A DNA stretch of 64,000 nucleotides. Origin: Streptomyces bicolor (lineage in GTDB: Bacteria; Actinomycetota; Actinomycetes; Streptomycetales; Streptomycetaceae). The notes beneath the pieces were generated by a model. That model made no database searches and had not been told where the DNA came from. It was given only the letters and a program-made list of their open reading frames with translations. The DNA is taken from contig NZ_JOFS01000005.1 in assembly GCF_000719285.1 (NCBI RefSeq), forward strand, positions 248,001-312,000, read 5' to 3'. Made by a program: the position numbers and the translations under genes. Of this stretch, positions 52,625-63,465 are shown in pieces (within the stretch, counting starts at the first letter, position 1; each line of letters opens with the position of its first letter).

Positions 52625-53506
52625 ATGAAGACCGATGAACAGATCACCGATGTCCTGCACTACACCGCGTTCTCGTCCCACCCGGACGGCGGCAATCCGG
52701 CGGGCGTGGTCCTGGACGCCTCCGGGCTCGACGACGCCGCGATGCTGGCGATCGCCGCCCGGCTGGGTTACAGCGAGTCCGCGTTCCTGACCGGGCAGCC
52801 CGAGGAGTTGGCCGGGGAACCCGGTCGGGCGTTCACCATTCGGTACTTCAGTCCTCGCGCCGAGGTGCCCTTCTGCGGCCACGCCACCATCGCCACCGCC
52901 GTGGCCCTGGCCGAGCGGATCGGGCCGGGGGATCTGGTCTTCGCCACCCGCGCGGGCACGGTCCCGGTGACCGTCACCAGCGGCGCCGACGGCACGCTCC
53001 GGGCGACGCTGACGAGCGTGGAACCCCGGATCGAGGAGATCGCCCCGGAGGAACTGGCCGAGGCCCTTGCGGCGTTGGGTTGGCCGTCGGCCGACCTCGA
53101 CCCGCGGCTGCCGCCCCGCATCGCCTTCGCCGGCAACCGCCATCTGGTGCTGGGCGCCGGCAGCCGGGAACGGCTGGCGGACCTCTCGTACGACTTCGAG
53201 CGGCTCGCCGCCCTGATGCGAAAGCTGGATCTGACGACCGTGCAGTTGGTGTGGCGCGCCGCGGACACCGTCTTCCACGTCCGCGACCCCTTCCCGGTCG
53301 GCGGCGTCGTGGAGGACCCGGCCACCGGGGCCGCGGCCGCCGCCTTCGGCGCCTACGCCCGTGAACTCGCCCTGGTGCCCCCGGAGTCGGAGCTCACCCT
53401 GCATCAGGGTGAGGACATGGGCAGGCCGGGAGAACTCACCGTGACCCTGCACGCAGGTGACCCGAAGGTCCGGGTCAGCGGCACGGGCGCTCGTATACCC
53501 CGGTAA
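52625..53506 (+). CDS. PhzF-family isomerase
   Basis: A 293-residue enzyme from ATG 52625 (TTG 52613 is an alternative). PhzF proteins are two-lobed isomerase/epimerase-like enzymes. It shows the N-lobe YTAFSSHPDGGNPAGVVLDA, the catalytic Glu in YSESAFLT (PhzF E45 equivalent), FSPRAEVPFCGHATIATAVAL and the C-lobe VVEDPATGAAAAAFGAYAREL. No phenazine genes are near, so it is a general member of unknown substrate. Confidence 0.92.
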   Translation: MKTDEQITDVLHYTAFSSHPDGGNPAGVVLDASGLDDAAMLAIAARLGYSESAFLTGQPEELAGEPGRAFTIRYFSPRAEVPFCGHATIATAVALAERIGPGDLVFATRAGTVPVTVTSGADGTLRATLTSVEPRIEEIAPEELAEALAALGWPSADLDPRLPPRIAFAGNRHLVLGAGSRERLADLSYDFERLAALMRKLDLTTVQLVWRAADTVFHVRDPFPVGGVVEDPATGAAAAAFGAYARELALVPPESELTLHQGEDMGRPGELTVTLHAGDPKVRVSGTGARIPR

Positions 53507-53511
53507 GGCGC

Positions 53512-53555
53512 GGGCCGGCGCCCGGGGCCGCTGCGGCGGCCCCCGGCGCCGGCCC
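53512..53555. terminator. Long G/C hairpin between convergent genes
   Basis: 53512-53531 and 53536-53555 form a nearly perfect stem (GGGCCGGCGCC.../...GGCGCCGGCCC) with a 4-base loop. It lies between the PhzF and metalloprotease stops and probably serves both. Confidence 0.8.
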
Positions 53556-53561
53556 CTCGGC

Positions 53562-54215
53562 TCACAGCCCGTCGCGCACCATCGAGGCGACGATCTGGAC
53601 ATGGCGGTCGGCCGCCGTGTTCGAGAACTCGTTGTCGTAGTTCAGGCCGTACGGCCAGAAGTGGCCGCCGCCGGTGGAGATCTTGGCGCTGGAACCGTCG
53701 AACTGCCGGACCAGCGCCGTGGCCTGCGCACCCGTCCAGGTGCCGCTGCCGGCGAGGCGGGACCAGCCCGAACTCGTCCCCACGCCGATGGTGTGGGCGA
53801 TCTCGTGCAACGCGGTCCGCTCGGTCATGTAACCGCGGTTGCCGAAGCGGATGGTGCCGTTGATGTTGCCGTCGGCGGTGGGCACGCCCGGGTCATAGCG
53901 GACGGTGAGGGTCTTGCCCAGGTCGCTGAGGTTGTTGTAGCGGGCCACCGCGGCGTTCATGGCCCTGGTGATGAGGTCGTAGGCCGTGAGTTGGTCCTGG
54001 GTGGGGTTGGCGGCCCGTTCGAGGGTCCAGGTGATGGTGGCGGCGGCCGTCACCTGATCCCGCGACGCCGATGCGTGTGTCTGTGTGGTCTGCGGGGTGG
54101 CCTGCGCGATGCCCGGGCCTGCCAACAGGGTGGCTGCCAGGGCGGCCACGACCGCCTTCTTGCGCCAGGGTATGGGCGTGCGTGCAGTAGGCATCGCGAT
54201 TCGGCGTGAACTCAT
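53562..54215 (-). CDS. Secreted zinc metalloprotease (HExxH)
   Basis: A 217-residue secreted protein. ATG 54215 follows AGGAGGAG. The signal peptide contains RRIAMPTARTPIPWRKKAVVAA and ends near AQA-TP. The mature domain has ALHEIAHTIGVGTSSGW (HExxHxxG), the zinc-binding helix of metzincin-like proteases, with the sequence FGNRGYMTERT before it and a Trp/Gly-rich end. It is about 170 residues when mature, small for a protease, so the substrate may be a peptide or cell-wall protein. The promoter region carries two palindromes (54281 and 54315) that suggest repressor control. Confidence 0.85.
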   Translation of the reverse strand: MSSRRIAMPTARTPIPWRKKAVVAALAATLLAGPGIAQATPQTTQTHASASRDQVTAAATITWTLERAANPTQDQLTAYDLITRAMNAAVARYNNLSDLGKTLTVRYDPGVPTADGNINGTIRFGNRGYMTERTALHEIAHTIGVGTSSGWSRLAGSGTWTGAQATALVRQFDGSSAKISTGGGHFWPYGLNYDNEFSNTAADRHVQIVASMVRDGL

Positions 54216-54280
54216 CGGGGCTCCTCCTGGGGGGGGGGTGGCCGTCGCGTGGGGTGACGGTGGTGCGGCGCCGGACGGAG

Positions 54281-54294
54281 GGAAAGCGCTTTCC
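54281..54294. promoter_or_regulatory. GGAAAGCGCTTTCC palindrome, LacI/CcpA-type operator
   Basis: A perfect 14-bp palindrome 66 bp upstream of the metalloprotease start. The central GCGC with A/T-rich shoulders is typical of LacI-family operators, implying sugar-linked control of the protease. Confidence 0.75.
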
Positions 54295-54314
54295 AAGTGT
54301 GCCCGGATGCTAAT

Positions 54315-54333
54315 GACATGTTTTGAACATGTC
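54315..54333. promoter_or_regulatory. GACATGTT-TTG-AACATGTC inverted repeat
   Basis: Perfect 8-bp arms around 3 bp, in an AT-rich stretch 100 bp upstream of the metalloprotease. It is probably a second operator or overlaps the promoter; the regulator is unknown. Confidence 0.7.
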
Positions 54334-54394
54334 AACGAATGCGGCGGCCGGATCAAACGCCGGCAGACCCGGCACCGGTCGAGTCACCTCGCGC

Positions 54395-55377
54395 TCAGGC
54401 CGGCCCCGAACTCCCCAACGCCCCCAGAATCCGCTCGGCCGCCAACGTCGGCGTCAACGCCCCGTCCCTGACCTGCTGTTCGAGCACCGGTGCGAGGGCC
54501 CGCACCGCCGGATCGGCGTGCAGGCGGCCGAGGAGTTCGTCGCGGACCATGCTCCACGTCCAGTCGACCTGCTGGTCACGGCGCTTGGCGGCGAGGCGCC
54601 CGGTCGAGTCCAGCAGGGTGCGGTGCTGTTCGAGGCGCTCCCAGACGGCGTCAAGCCCGGTCGACTCGCGGGCACTGCAACTGAGCACGGGCGGTGTCCA
54701 GACGGCGTCCTTGCCGTGCATCAGCCGCAGCGCGCCCGCCAGTTCGCGTGCCGCGGCACGGGCGTCGCGCTCGTGCGGGCCGTCCGCCTTGTTGACGGCG
54801 AGCACGTCGGCCAGTTCCAGGACGCCCTTCTTGATGCCCTGCAACTGGTCGCCGGTGCGGGCGAGCGTGAGCAGCAGGAAGGAGTCGACCATGTTGGCGA
54901 CCGCGGTCTCGGACTGGCCGACGCCGACGGTCTCCACCAGGATCACGTCGTAGCCGGCCGCCTCCATCACCACGATCGACTCGCGCGTGGCCTTGGCGAC
55001 CCCGCCCAGGGTGCCCGCGGTGGGGGAGGGGCGGACGAAGGCCGCCGGGTCCACGGCCAGCCGTTCCATGCGGGTCTTGTCGCCGAGGATCGAGCCGCCG
55101 GTGCGGCTGGAGGAGGGGTCCACGGCGAGCACGGCAACCCGGTGCCCGAGCCCCGTCAGCATCGTGCCGAACGCGTCGATGAACGTCGACTTGCCCACGC
55201 CCGGCACCCCGCTGACGCCGATGCGCCGGGCCCGGCCGCTGTGCGGGAGCAGCTCGGTGAGCAACTCCTGTGCCAGCGCCCGGTGTTGGGGGCGGGTGGA
55301 CTCGACGAGCGTGATGGCACGGGCGATGATCGCCCGCTTCCCGTCGAGTACCCCCTTCACATACGCGTCGACATCGA

Positions 55378-55381
<4 letters not shown>
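54395..55381 (-). CDS. meaB: MeaB G-protein chaperone of methylmalonyl-CoA mutase
   Basis: A 328-residue P-loop GTPase that loads and protects adenosylcobalamin in the mutase. GTG 55381 overlaps the mutB stop (GTGA). It has [21 protein letters not shown] (Walker A), [36 protein letters not shown] (Walker B/switch), and LAVNKADGP (NKxD). The length suits MeaB/ArgK. It is the last gene of the mutA-mutB-meaB operon. Confidence 0.95.
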
Positions 55382-57569
<2,188 letters not shown>

Positions 57570-57570
<1 letters not shown>

Positions 57571-59378
57571 CAGGACACTCCCATGCGGTCAAGGGTGGCG
57601 GACAGGACGGCGACGGCGTCGCAGCCCGCGAAGACGTACGCGTCGACACCGGGGTACTGCCCGGGGCGGCCCGCCAGGAACACGTGCGAGGCACCGGCGG
57701 CCTTGAGCCCGGCGGCCACGGTCGCCGCCTGCTCCTCGTACAGGGCGTCACTGGAGCACAGGCAGACCTCCGTGGCGCCGCTGTCCTCGAACGTCCCCTC
57801 GGTGACGGGCTCGATGCCGCCCGCCTGGAACAGGTTCGAGGCGAAGGTGAGGCGGGCGGTGTGGGCGGCCGCCGGACCCAGGGCGGCCAGGAAGATCCGC
57901 GGGCGGGAGCCGGTCGCGGCGAGGTGGGCGTCGGAGCGGGCGCGCAGCTCCTCGTACGCCTCGTCGCGCCGCACGCGCGGCAGCCCGCCGGACGGCGGCT
58001 CGGGCGCGGGCCGGCGCTCCACGGGCTTCTCCGCCAGGTGCGGGAACTCGCTGACACCGGTGACGGGTTCGCGCCGCTTGGCCAGCTTGCCGCTGCGGGC
58101 CTGCCAGGTGTCGGCGAGGTCCCGCCCGAGCTGCCCGGAGCGAAGGACGGCGGCGAGACCACCGTTGCCCTCGATGCGCTGGAAGAACTCCCAGCCGGCG
58201 TGCGCGAGTTCGTCGGTGAGGCGCTCCACATACCAGGAGCCGCCCGCCGGGTCGATGACCCGGGCCAGGTGCGACTCCTCGATGAGGATCGTCGAGGTGT
58301 TGCGGGCGATGCGCCGCGCGAACGCGTCCGGCAGTCCGAGGGCGTGGTCGAAGGGCAGCACGGTGACGGAGTCGGCGCCGCCCGCCCCGGCGGCCAGCGT
58401 CGCGATGGTCGTGCGCAGCATGTTCACCCACGGGTCGCGGCGCGTCATCATCACCGGCGAGGTCACGGCGTGCTGGAGCTGCGCCCCCGCCCGCGGGGCC
58501 CCGCAGACCTCGGCGACCCGCGCCCACAGCCGGCGCGCGGCCCGCAGCTTGGCGATGGTCAGGAACTGGTCTGCGGTAGCGGAGTACCGGAACTCCAGCT
58601 GCGCACAGGCCTCTTCGACGCTCAGCCCGGCCTCGGTCAGCTCGCGCAGATACGCGACGCCGGTCGCCAGCGAACAGCCCAGCTCCTGCGCGGCCGAGCC
58701 ACCGGCCTCGTGGTACGGCAGCGCATCCACGGTCAGCGCACGCAGCCCCGGGTAGTCCTCGGCGCACAGCCGCGCTAGACCGGCCACCGCCCGGAAGTCG
58801 TACGACTGCCCCGTACGGGCCTCGTGGCCGAGCGGATCGGCGCCCAGGTTGCCGCGCGCCACGTCCTTGGCGACGCCCCGCTCCTCGTACAGCCGCAGCA
58901 ACTCACGGGCGGCGGGCTCCACTTCGCGTCCGGCGTCGAGGACGACGGGGGCCAGGTCGAGGTAGACGCCGTCCAGGGCGCCACCGAGCGACGACACCGG
59001 GATGCCGCCCTCGCCGACGACCAGCCACAGCGAGGTGACGCCGTTCTCCAGGTCCGCCAGGACCGTGGCGCCGTCGGCCGTCGTGTGCCGCTGGCGTACG
59101 TCCCAGCCGCCGACCGTGTTCCCCTCTGCGCGGCTGCCGCGCACGAAGGGAGCGAACCCGGGCAGGCCGGAGTCGGGCGCGGCGTCGTGCGCGGTGTACA
59201 GAGGCCGGGTGCGCAGCCCGTCCTCCAGCGCGGTGGACAGGGCTTCCTCGGCCTGAGCACCCTCGACGTCCTTGCCCGACTTGCGCAGCACACCCGCAAC
59301 GAGGCGCTGCCACTGCTCGTGGGACACGTCAGAGAACTCGGCGGCCAGCTCAAGCCCGTCGTCAGGCAGGACCGTCAT
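57570..59378 (-). CDS. mutA: Methylmalonyl-CoA mutase small subunit
   Basis: A 602-residue non-catalytic partner of MutB. It has the same two-domain layout (barrel with [45 protein letters not shown]) but the C-terminal B12-like domain lacks DxHxxG (it reads [20 protein letters not shown]), as expected for the subunit that does not bind cobalamin. First gene of the operon; ATG 59378. The upstream 159 bp should hold the promoter. Confidence 0.96.
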
Positions 59379-59537
59379 GCTCGGATGCTAGGCCAGAGGC
59401 CCAAAGGAGCAGCAGAGGGCACGACTGTGACCTTGCCCTCTCCGTGGCTGTGACCTCGGCCTCTTCGCCCTTCGGAGCCCCGACGGATCAGGTGCGGACA
59501 GGGCCCGCAGCTCCCGCGAAGCGCCCCGCGAGGAGCG

Positions 59538-60401
59538 TCATTCCACTGCCGTCAGGAACCCGGCGATCTCGCCCAGGACCCGGGCCGCCGGTGCCGGGTC
59601 GGTCAGCCATTTCAGGTGGCTGCCCTGGAGCGTGCGGACGTCGTACGGGTTGTCCGGGGTGAGCGCGTCGCCCTCGCGGATCAGCCGGTCCTGCAGGGCG
59701 AGCGGCAGGCTCGTGTCGTCGGCCAGTCGCACATACGTCTTGGGGATACGGCCCCAGGTCTCGGCCTGCGCCCGGTCGGTGGAGGTGCCGACGTCCAGGT
59801 TCTCGTCGGGCTGGAAGGTGTTGAGGAAGGTCAGGAACTCGTCGTCGGTGCCGTCGGCGAGGAACGCCGCCTTGAACGCCGCGAGAGCTTTGGGGTCCGC
59901 CGTGCGGAAGTTGACGCGGAGCAGGCCGAGTTCGGCCGGGTTACCGGCCATCGCCAGAGCCAGGGACGCAGGGTCGACCGTGGCCATCTCCGGCTCGGCG
60001 TAGTAGTCGCCGACGTTCAGATCGACCGGGCACCAGGCGGAGACGTAGACGATGCGGTCGATGAGGTCGGGTCGCGCGTTGGCCGCGGCGGTGGCCGTGA
60101 CGCCGCCGCGGCTGTGCGAGACGAGGATCACGGGTCCGTTCCGCTTGGCTCGCTCCAGGATCCCGATCAGGTACGCAGCGTTGTCGGCGAGCGTCACGCC
60201 CTTGATCGAGCCGGGCGCGGTCGCGAGCCCTTCGGGATCCTGCGGTGCCTGATAGGCCCGCGGGTAGGTCGCCGCGAATCCGTGACCGGGCAGGTCGACC
60301 GCGACCGAACGGTGGCCCAGGAGGCCGAGTTCGGCCTGGAGGGGTGCGAAGGAGAAGGAGTTCGCGAACGCCCCGTGAACCAGGACGAAGGTCGGTTGCA
60401 T
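59538..60401 (-). CDS. Alpha/beta hydrolase
   Basis: A 287-residue hydrolase from ATG 60401 (a GTG at 60413 is possible). FVLVHGAFANSFSF is the oxyanion loop, VSHSRGGVTA the nucleophile elbow, and GSHLKWLTDP holds the catalytic His; DDTSLPL is the likely Asp position. The Tyr/Pro-rich segment PATYPRAYQAPQDPEG suggests a lid. It belongs to the EstC/haloalkane-like group with many Streptomyces copies of unknown substrate. A longer upstream frame is part of the decayed hydrolase at 60540-60962, not of this gene. Confidence 0.85.
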   Translation of the reverse strand: MQPTFVLVHGAFANSFSFAPLQAELGLLGHRSVAVDLPGHGFAATYPRAYQAPQDPEGLATAPGSIKGVTLADNAAYLIGILERAKRNGPVILVSHSRGGVTATAAANARPDLIDRIVYVSAWCPVDLNVGDYYAEPEMATVDPASLALAMAGNPAELGLLRVNFRTADPKALAAFKAAFLADGTDDEFLTFLNTFQPDENLDVGTSTDRAQAETWGRIPKTYVRLADDTSLPLALQDRLIREGDALTPDNPYDVRTLQGSHLKWLTDPAPAARVLGEIAGFLTAVE

Positions 60402-60539
60402 CTGTCGGCTCACTCTCTGGCCGCGGCGGCATCGCCGGAATCGGCGGCGCGCGGGCCGGTTGCCCGGTGTCGGTCGGTCGACCCTAGGCACACGAAGATC
60501 ATCCGCACCACCTGAACAGGCCCTTCCACTTGGGCATTT

Positions 60540-60962
60540 CAAGGACCGCCGATCCGGCGTGGCCGCAGTGGCCCGGACTCGGACGACGGTGAGCGCGGGC
60601 TGCGTACGGCGGCGCAGATACGCCTCGCTGTGCGGGCGGACACCGACCGCGCCGGGCTCGGTGTACATGCCGGCGTAGGCCTGGGCAACGACGTGGTCCG
60701 GCGTGCCGAGCATCGTGCGGACGTGTGCCGTACGCAGACCTGCCGGCCGGCTTTCGCATGCCGCACAGCGAGCAGATTGACCACCTGTCCGCCCATGGAG
60801 TGCCCTACGGCGATCACCGGACCGGCACCCAGGGAGTCCAGCAACGCGGCGAGATCGTCGGCCATCTCCAGGGGCGTGTTGCCCGTCGGCGGCACCTCCG
60901 AGCGCCCGTGCCCCCGCAGATCGGGCACGAGGACCCGGGACCGTCCGAACCGGCCCGTCAGC
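60540..60962 (-). pseudogene. Decayed alpha/beta hydrolase
   Basis: Two frames hold hydrolase pieces: LTGRFGRSRVLVPDLRGHGRSE... to VGHSMGGQVVNLLAVRH (about 60765-60962), then, in another frame, GLRTAHVRTMLGTPDHVVAQ... to YLRRRTQPALTVVR (about 60585-60745). The usual first ~45 residues, including the HG motif, are missing, about 40 residues appear deleted between the pieces, and the C-terminus is lost. It is a remnant and should not encode an active enzyme. Confidence 0.8.
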
Positions 60963-61212
60963 TCCAGCCGAACCGACGGTCCACCACCGCGGCGAACTCC
61001 TCCAGGGTCAGTACCTGGTCCCCGTTCTGGTCGGCGGCGTCGAACAGCGCGGAGGAGGCGTTCTCGTCTCCCACGGCCCACAACGGCAGGTCGCCCGACG
61101 CGGCCAGGGAGGGGCCCTTCGTGCGCAGGGCGATGATCACCTCTGCGCGGGTCAGGGTCCCGTTCTCGTCGAGGTCGAGCGCCTCGAACAGCTTTCGGGC
61201 CTTGTCGCTCAT
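60958..61212 (-). CDS. Small EF-hand calcium-binding protein
   Basis: An 84-residue protein; ATG 61212 follows GAGGGTG. Two canonical EF loops are visible: DLDENGTLTRAE and DQNGDQVLTLEE, each with Asp/Asn at positions 1, 3, 5 and Glu at 12. The rest is helical, as in other small Streptomyces EF-hand proteins (CabD-like). It may buffer or sense calcium. Its end overlaps the start of the decayed hydrolase. Confidence 0.88.
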   Translation of the reverse strand: MSDKARKLFEALDLDENGTLTRAEVIIALRTKGPSLAASGDLPLWAVGDENASSALFDAADQNGDQVLTLEEFAAVVDRRFGWS

Positions 61213-61332
61213 CGTGACACCCTCGCTCCTGATACCGGCAGGCGGCCGGCCCACCCCGTTCCCACACGAAGACGTCCGCGCACCCCTCCAGGTTGCCTCC
61301 GCGGGCCGCCTCGGCGCAGGCCTCGCGTCCGG

Positions 61333-62418
61333 TCAGGCGCCCCTGGCCGAGCGAGCCCGGGTCCGGGCGATCAGCCACATCAGATACGGCGCCCCGACCG
61401 CCGCCGTGAGCACGCCCACCGGCAGCTCGACCGGGGAGAACAGGCGGCGGGCCAGTACGTCCGCGACGAGGACGATCGTGGCGCCGGTGAGGGCGGAGGA
61501 CAGCAGCGGGATCTGGGCGGTACGGGTCAGCCGGTGGGCGATCTGTGGCGCCAGCAGCGCCACGAAGTCGACCGGGCCCGCGGCACCCGTCGCCACCGAC
61601 GCCAGCACCACCCCGAGCGCGGTGAGCCCCAGCCGGACCGGACCGAGCCGTACGCCCAGCGCGGTCGCCGTGCTGTCGTCCAGGGACACCATGCGCTGGG
61701 CGTGCGCCGCCCACAGCAGGGCCGGGACCAGCGCGAGAAGGACCCACGCCAGCGGTGCGGCCTGGTCGTAACCCCGGCCGTTGAGCGAACCGGTCAGCCA
61801 CACCTTGGCCTGCTGCGCCACGAGATAGTCGCCCTTGGTGAGGAACAGCCGGGTCACCGAACCCAGCGCGATCGACACACCGATGCCGACCAGGACGAAG
61901 CGTGTGGCGTGCAGGCCGCCCCGCCAGGCGAAGACGTACACGAGCGCGGCGGCCGAGAGCCCGCCGACGACCGAGACGTACGGCAGTGCGGCGTACGACG
62001 TGATCCCGAAGGTCATCGCGGCCACCGTGGCCGCGCCCGCACCGTGCGTGACGCCGATGACGTCCGGACTGGCCAAAGAGTTGCGCGCGACGGACTGGAT
62101 CAGCGCGCCGGAGACGCCGAAGGCCGCACCGACCAGCAGACCCGTCACCAGGCGGGGGAGACGCAGCGTGCCGACGACCAGTTCGTCGGGACTCGGCTGT
62201 CCGAGCAGCACGCGGACGACCTCTGTGGGGGAGACGTACGACTCGCCGACGCACAGGGACACGACGGCCGTCGCCGCCAGTACGACGGCCAGCAGGACCG
62301 CCACCGCACTGGCCCGGCGGTGCAGCAGGAAGCTGCCGTCCCCGACGCGGACGACGGTGTAGCCGGCGGGGCGCAGCCGCCGTGGCGCGGGGCTCGTTCG
62401 CTCGAGAGACTGGGTCAC
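61333..62418 (-). CDS. Siderophore ABC transporter permease (FecCD family)
   Basis: A 361-residue inner-membrane permease; GTG 62418 overlaps the stop of the upstream permease (GTGA). About ten hydrophobic helices follow (LLAVVLAATAVVSLCVG, LVTGLLVGAAFGVSGALIQSVARNSLASPDVIG, PYLMWLIA). The RNSLASPDVIG and GPVDFVALLAPQIAH blocks mark the FecCD family of ferric-siderophore importers. Second permease of the operon with 62415-63419 and the binding protein at 63466. Confidence 0.93.
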   Translation of the reverse strand: MTQSLERTSPAPRRLRPAGYTVVRVGDGSFLLHRRASAVAVLLAVVLAATAVVSLCVGESYVSPTEVVRVLLGQPSPDELVVGTLRLPRLVTGLLVGAAFGVSGALIQSVARNSLASPDVIGVTHGAGAATVAAMTFGITSYAALPYVSVVGGLSAAALVYVFAWRGGLHATRFVLVGIGVSIALGSVTRLFLTKGDYLVAQQAKVWLTGSLNGRGYDQAAPLAWVLLALVPALLWAAHAQRMVSLDDSTATALGVRLGPVRLGLTALGVVLASVATGAAGPVDFVALLAPQIAHRLTRTAQIPLLSSALTGATIVLVADVLARRLFSPVELPVGVLTAAVGAPYLMWLIARTRARSARGA

Positions 62419-63419
62419 GCCGGCACCGTCGCCTTCCTCCGAACCAGCGCGACCAGGAACGGCACGCCGAGCAACGCGGTCATCACGGCCACCGGCACTT
62501 CCGAGGGCGCGAAGACGACACGGCCGAGCACGTCCGACACGAGGATCACCGCGGGACCCAGCAGCGCGGACAGGGCGAGCACCCACCGGTGGTCGGCGCC
62601 CACCAGAGCCCGCGCGATGTGCGGGACGGCGAGCCCGGTGAACGCGATCGGACCGGCGACCGCGACGGCGACCCCGGTCAGCACGGTCGCCGCGAGCGCG
62701 CCCAGGGCCCGCACCAGGGCCACCCGGTGACCGAGCCCCCGGGCCACGTCGTCACCGAGGGCGAGGGCGTCAAGGCCCCGGGCCAGGGCGGCGACCAGCA
62801 CCAGCCCCACCAGCAGGAACGGCCAGGTCTGCGCGACGACCTCACCGTCCCGCCCGCCGATCGAGCCGACGTCCCAGAAGCGGAACTCGTCGAGGGCCCG
62901 GGCGTCGGTCGTGACGATGGCGGAGACAACCGAGGCGATGAACGCGTTCATCGCGGCGCCCGCCAGCGCCAGCTTGACCGGCGAGGCGCCGCCGCGTCCG
63001 CTGCCCGCCACGGCGTACGCGGCCACCGCGGCGAGCCCCGCACCGGCGAACGCGAACCAGACGTAGCCGGCGGGCGTGTGCACCCCGAGGAACGCGATCG
63101 CGCAGACGACGCCCAGCGAGGCGCCCTGGCTGACGCCGAGGACGCCGGGCTCGGCGATCGGATTGCGGGTGATGCCCTGCATGACGACTCCGGCGACCGC
63201 GAGGGCCAGCCCGACCATCACGCCGATGACCGTGCGCGGGACCCGCAGCGCGCGAACGACCTGCGCGTTGTCACCGCTGCCGCCGTGCAGCAGGGCGTCG
63301 AACACCTCGCTTGGGGGGATCTGGCGGCTGCCGAGGGCGAGGCTGAGCAGGACGGCGAGGAACAGCAAGAGGGTGCCGGCGACCGTCCAGCCGATGCGCC
63401 GCCGGGTGGCATGGGACAT
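62415..63419 (-). CDS. Siderophore ABC transporter permease (FecCD family)
   Basis: A 334-residue permease, ATG 63419. It shows LAVAGVVMQGITRNPIAEPGVLGVSQGAS and GPIAFTGLAVPHIARALVG, the FecCD signatures, within nine or ten membrane helices. It pairs with the second permease through a GTGA overlap; the ATPase is not in the window and may be beyond base 64000 or elsewhere. Confidence 0.94.
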   Translation of the reverse strand: MSHATRRRIGWTVAGTLLLFLAVLLSLALGSRQIPPSEVFDALLHGGSGDNAQVVRALRVPRTVIGVMVGLALAVAGVVMQGITRNPIAEPGVLGVSQGASLGVVCAIAFLGVHTPAGYVWFAFAGAGLAAVAAYAVAGSGRGGASPVKLALAGAAMNAFIASVVSAIVTTDARALDEFRFWDVGSIGGRDGEVVAQTWPFLLVGLVLVAALARGLDALALGDDVARGLGHRVALVRALGALAATVLTGVAVAVAGPIAFTGLAVPHIARALVGADHRWVLALSALLGPAVILVSDVLGRVVFAPSEVPVAVMTALLGVPFLVALVRRKATVPA

Positions 63420-63465
63420 GCGTTTTTCCTCTTGCTGTTCCTCTTGTCGCTGTTGCCGAACGGCC

